From an uncultured Oscillospiraceae bacterium (GTDB taxonomy: Bacteria; Bacillota; Clostridia; Oscillospirales; Acutalibacteraceae): a stretch of 18,650 nucleotides of DNA. Position 1 is the first letter of the stretch. The number at the start of each line of letters is the position of its first letter. The stretch lies in the NCBI GenBank assembly GCA_900545655.1, contig UQZY01000035.1:1-18650 (forward strand), written 5' to 3'. Both the position numbers and the translations under genes were made by a program. Under the pieces are notes generated by a model, which ran no database searches, was not told the DNA's origin, and saw only the letters and a list, made by a program, of their open reading frames with translations. Shown in pieces: positions 15,791 to 18,650 of this stretch.

Positions 15791-17287
15791 ATGTCACAGG
15801 GGAAAAAAATCATAATCCCGAGACGCACGACTCTTTTCATCAAATATTTCCGTGTAACCCTTGCTATAATCATCATTACGATTATAGCCATGGGATGTGT
15901 GTTCGCGCTTTTTTTGACAAATTACTGGACCGGTTCGACTGTTGATACGCTAAAATCCAATGCCTTTAACGTTGCAATGACAGCGGAGGGTCTGTTTTCA
16001 TCCGGAAGAATGAATGAGGATGAGGCGGAGGCAAACCTCATACTCTGCAACAGCCTTAACATGGTCTCCGAGTCACTCGGGGCGGACGTGTTTATGACAG
16101 ACCTGAGCGGAAAGATAGTTCTATGTAAAGATATTATCGACAGTAAGCTTGAGGTAAAGAATGAAGGCAAGTGTACATTTCATGACGGATATGTAGTACC
16201 GAAAAGGATTGTCAATGCGACAAGCGGCGACGGGTATTACACCATAGATACGCTTGAGGGTCTTTACGGTGAAAGATCTATCATTGTGGGCAAAAGTGTC
16301 GAGTATGACGGTAAACTCATAGGGTATATCTACGCAGCAAGCCCCGTTCGGGATGTTATTGCACCGTATGCCATTCAGATGCTGAAGCTTTTCGGCGGAG
16401 CCGCAACTATTTCGGTTGTAATAGCGGTAATTCTCATATACCTATTCAGCTACGGTCTTACAAGACCTCTTGAAGAGATGTCGCGAATTACCAAACTTTA
16501 TGCACGCGGCGACTTTTCAAAAACAATAAAAGTCAGAGGAAATGATGAACTTTCAGACCTTGCGGGAAACCTCAATGCCATGGGACAATCCCTCGCGATA
16601 ATTGAGGATTCAAGAAAAAGCTTTGTTGCCAATGTATCCCATGAGCTTAAAACACCTATGACTTCCATAGGCGGCTTTATCGACGGAATACTTGACGGAA
16701 CCATACCGCACAGCGAAGAGAGTAAATATCTGAGAATAGTGAGTGATGAGGTTAAGCGTTTGTCTGCTCTTGTTATGACAATGCTCACCCTTTCCAAAAT
16801 AGAAGCTGGAGAAGAAAAGCTCCACGCTTCGGAAACAGAACTCAGAGGGCTGCTTTTCAATGCACTTTTGAAGTTTGAAAATCCGATAGAGGATGCAGGG
16901 ATAAACGTTGACGGATTTGAAGATATGCCGTCAGTCAAAGTGGTAGCCGATGAGAACATGCTTTACCAGGTTGCTTATAACTTGTATGACAATGCAGTGA
17001 AGTTTACAAATGACGGCGGAACCATAAGCACCTCCGTGCTTGAGCTTCCGGACCGTGTCACAGTTTCGATTACAAATTCGGGTGTCGGCATGAGCGATGA
17101 GGAGCAAAAGCGTGTTTTTGAAAGGTTCTACAAGGTTGATAAGTCCAGAAGCGAGCATGTAAAGGGTGTCGGACTCGGACTTAATCTCGCAAAAACAATC
17201 GTAGAACTTCACGGCGGTGAGATACAGGTGAGCAGTATACCCGGGACAAGCACCACCTTCAGTTTCTGGGTTCCGAAAAAACAGTAA
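15791..17287 (+). CDS. Sensor histidine kinase with HAMP domain
   Basis: This 498 aa kinase has TM1 at about 21-43, an extracytoplasmic sensor of about 150 residues (about 46-195), TM2 at about 198-220, HAMP (about 222-275), HisKA with the phospho-acceptor His284 in NVSHELKTP, and HATPase_c (about 385-496). ATP-lid motifs are visible: the N box NLYDNAVKF (Asn397, Asn401), ITNSGVGM (429-434, Asn in place of the usual Asp of the G1 box), FERFYKVD and GVGLGL (459-464). It lacks the PAS domain of WalK. It should autophosphorylate on an envelope cue and phosphorylate the upstream regulator. Its AAGGA ribosome site overlaps the end of the regulator gene, so the pair is likely co-translated. The G1 Asn occurs in a minority of active kinases, so I do not call it inactive. 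Confidence 0.94.
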   Translation: MSQGKKIIIPRRTTLFIKYFRVTLAIIIITIIAMGCVFALFLTNYWTGSTVDTLKSNAFNVAMTAEGLFSSGRMNEDEAEANLILCNSLNMVSESLGADVFMTDLSGKIVLCKDIIDSKLEVKNEGKCTFHDGYVVPKRIVNATSGDGYYTIDTLEGLYGERSIIVGKSVEYDGKLIGYIYAASPVRDVIAPYAIQMLKLFGGAATISVVIAVILIYLFSYGLTRPLEEMSRITKLYARGDFSKTIKVRGNDELSDLAGNLNAMGQSLAIIEDSRKSFVANVSHELKTPMTSIGGFIDGILDGTIPHSEESKYLRIVSDEVKRLSALVMTMLTLSKIEAGEEKLHASETELRGLLFNALLKFENPIEDAGINVDGFEDMPSVKVVADENMLYQVAYNLYDNAVKFTNDGGTISTSVLELPDRVTVSITNSGVGMSDEEQKRVFERFYKVDKSRSEHVKGVGLGLNLAKTIVELHGGEIQVSSIPGTSTTFSFWVPKKQ

Positions 17288-17301
17288 TCGGAGGTATTTC
17301 T

Positions 17302-18650
17302 ATGGCTTTTAATGAAAACAACACAAACACACAGGAAGATATTCCGACAGTAGACGCTGAAATCGTTGAAATCTCGGAGGACGGTACGTACCATTCGGGA
17401 CCGTCAAAAAATACATCGCCGAAGAAACCGAAAAAGCCGCATAAAAAAGGCTCGGTGGGAAGAAAGATCTTTTTCGGGCTGCTGATTGTTATTCTCCTTA
17501 TTGCTATTCTCGGAAGCGCCATAGCCATAAGCGAGGGCAAAGGAAAGAAAAACGGCGGTTCTCAGAACGGCAAAATCGACAGCAGCGCAAACATAAAGGT
17601 GTCGGATTCAAAGGAATACAAATCCGAGAGTGCGGACGGAACGCTCACAAGCGTCCAGATAGCCGAAAAGGTAAAGCCGTCTGTTATCGCAGTTATAACT
17701 TATAAGGGAAATACTGTTGCCGGCGAGGGCTCCGGTGTGGTTATGAGCGAGGACGATCAGGGTAACACGTATATACTCACCTGTGCACACATAGTAAGCT
17801 CAGGCGGAATAACCGTAAAGGTCGAGCTTCAGGATGAAACTCAGTACGACGCTCAGGTTGTCGGATACGATACCAGAACGGACATTGCAGTTCTGCGCGT
17901 TGCGTCTAAGGGCTTTACGGTTGCGGAATTCGGTGACTCCTCCGTGCTCAAGGTAGGAGAACCGGTTTATGCTATAGGAAATCCGGGCGGAACAGCCTTT
18001 TACGGTTCCTTTACGGGCGGATATGTTTCCGCAATAGACAGACCTACCTCCACCTCTTCGAGCGGTTATACCATGGAGTGTATTCAGCATGATGCGGCAA
18101 TCAACCCCGGAAATTCGGGCGGAGCGCTTGTAAACAGCTTCGGACAGGTTATAGGTATCAACTCATCTAAAATTGCTGATGAGGATTACGAGGGAATGGG
18201 CTTTGCCATTCCGATAAACGTCGCAAAAGATGTGGTTGCCGACATACTTGAAAACGGTTATGTTGCCAACAGAGCAAAGCTCGGAATCACATATCTTCCG
18301 GTGGGACAGAATCGTACATACAGCACGATTGCGGAGAAAAATCATCTTCCGTCGGGCTCCATAATTGTTGCGACAATAGACGACAACAGTGCTTTTACGG
18401 GAACTGATGTAAAGAGCGGAGACGTAATCATCGCCGCAAACGGCAAAAAGCTTACGAAGTCCGATGTCCTTTTGAACATCATCGAAAAGTCGTCTCCGGG
18501 AGATAAAATAAGTCTTACTATGGTAAGGATAAAGGATGACTATTCTGTTGAAAAATACGAGGTAGAGGTTTCACTGATTGAGGATAAAGGCAGTGCGGAA
18601 AGTACGACCGGGACACTTGAAAACGGTGAGGGCTTTACAAATCCGTTCGC
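17302..18650 (+). CDS. HtrA/DegP-like membrane-anchored serine protease (3' end beyond window)
   Basis: The frame runs from ATG 17302 to the window edge without a stop (449 complete codons). A cytoplasmic acidic/basic leader (about 1-54) precedes one membrane helix (about 55-77), then a trypsin-like S1C domain with His163 (TCAHIV), Asp194 (TDIAVL) and Ser272 (NPGNSGGAL). A PDZ domain starts near 290 and includes SGDVIIAANGKKL, and a Ser/Thr/Gly-rich tail is running off the edge. It would degrade or refold misfolded extracytoplasmic proteins. GGAGG (17290-17294) lies seven bases upstream, and the kinase stop is 14 bases before the ATG, so it is probably co-transcribed with the two-component genes, a grouping seen in several Firmicutes. 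The triad is intact. The missing part is likely only a short tail. Confidence 0.93.
   Translation, partial: MAFNENNTNTQEDIPTVDAEIVEISEDGTYHSGPSKNTSPKKPKKPHKKGSVGRKIFFGLLIVILLIAILGSAIAISEGKGKKNGGSQNGKIDSSANIKVSDSKEYKSESADGTLTSVQIAEKVKPSVIAVITYKGNTVAGEGSGVVMSEDDQGNTYILTCAHIVSSGGITVKVELQDETQYDAQVVGYDTRTDIAVLRVASKGFTVAEFGDSSVLKVGEPVYAIGNPGGTAFYGSFTGGYVSAIDRPTSTSSSGYTMECIQHDAAINPGNSGGALVNSFGQVIGINSSKIADEDYEGMGFAIPINVAKDVVADILENGYVANRAKLGITYLPVGQNRTYSTIAEKNHLPSGSIIVATIDDNSAFTGTDVKSGDVIIAANGKKLTKSDVLLNIIEKSSPGDKISLTMVRIKDDYSVEKYEVEVSLIEDKGSAESTTGTLENGEGFTNPF

Overview
This window reads as part of a cell-surface glycopolymer locus from a low-to-mid GC Firmicute, most likely a gut Clostridia member near the Oscillospiraceae/Ruminococcaceae or Lachnospiraceae. 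The assignment rests on strong GGAGG-type ribosome binding sites, frequent TTG starts, tightly packed co-directional genes, a CDP-glycerol transferase and a clostridial-style OmpR regulator/kinase/HtrA trio. No species can be named from the sequence alone. Every gene I can support is on the + strand, and no gene-free stretch exceeds about 205 bases.

Region 1 (1-3861) holds a TagB/TagF-like CDP-glycerol transferase (possibly cut at its 5' end), a Wzx-type flippase, and a Wzz-like chain-length protein whose cytoplasmic tail looks like a tyrosine-kinase (BY-kinase) fold without a P-loop.

Region 2 (about 3901-8213) is the most unusual part. It has a winged-helix + LicC-like cytidylyltransferase, a YtcJ-type amidohydrolase broken by one missing base, and a winged-helix + LicC + LicA (choline kinase) fusion. 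Together they suggest production of a CDP-activated amino-alcohol such as CDP-choline for decorating a surface glycan. No LicD transferase or LicB transporter is visible in the window.

Region 3 (8206-14890) holds a second flippase, then GT2, GT4, GT2 and GT2 glycosyltransferases, and an acyltransferase-3 gene interrupted by an in-frame TGA. Coupling is tight, with gaps or overlaps of a few bases, and suggests one long transcript. A strong bipartite terminator at 14952-15003 ends it.

Region 4 (15096-18650) is a separate unit: an OmpR-family response regulator, a HAMP-containing sensor kinase and a membrane-anchored HtrA/DegP-like serine protease that runs off the window end. This looks like an envelope-stress or cell-wall homeostasis module and may be unrelated to the polysaccharide genes beyond adjacency.

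In the likely model, the GTs build a lipid-linked repeat, the flippases export it and the Wzz-like protein sets its length. The glycerol-phosphate and Lic-type enzymes, with the acyltransferase if functional, would add charged or acyl decorations. Two decoration genes (amidohydrolase and acyltransferase) carry single-base lesions, which are either real decay or polymorphism, or sequence errors.
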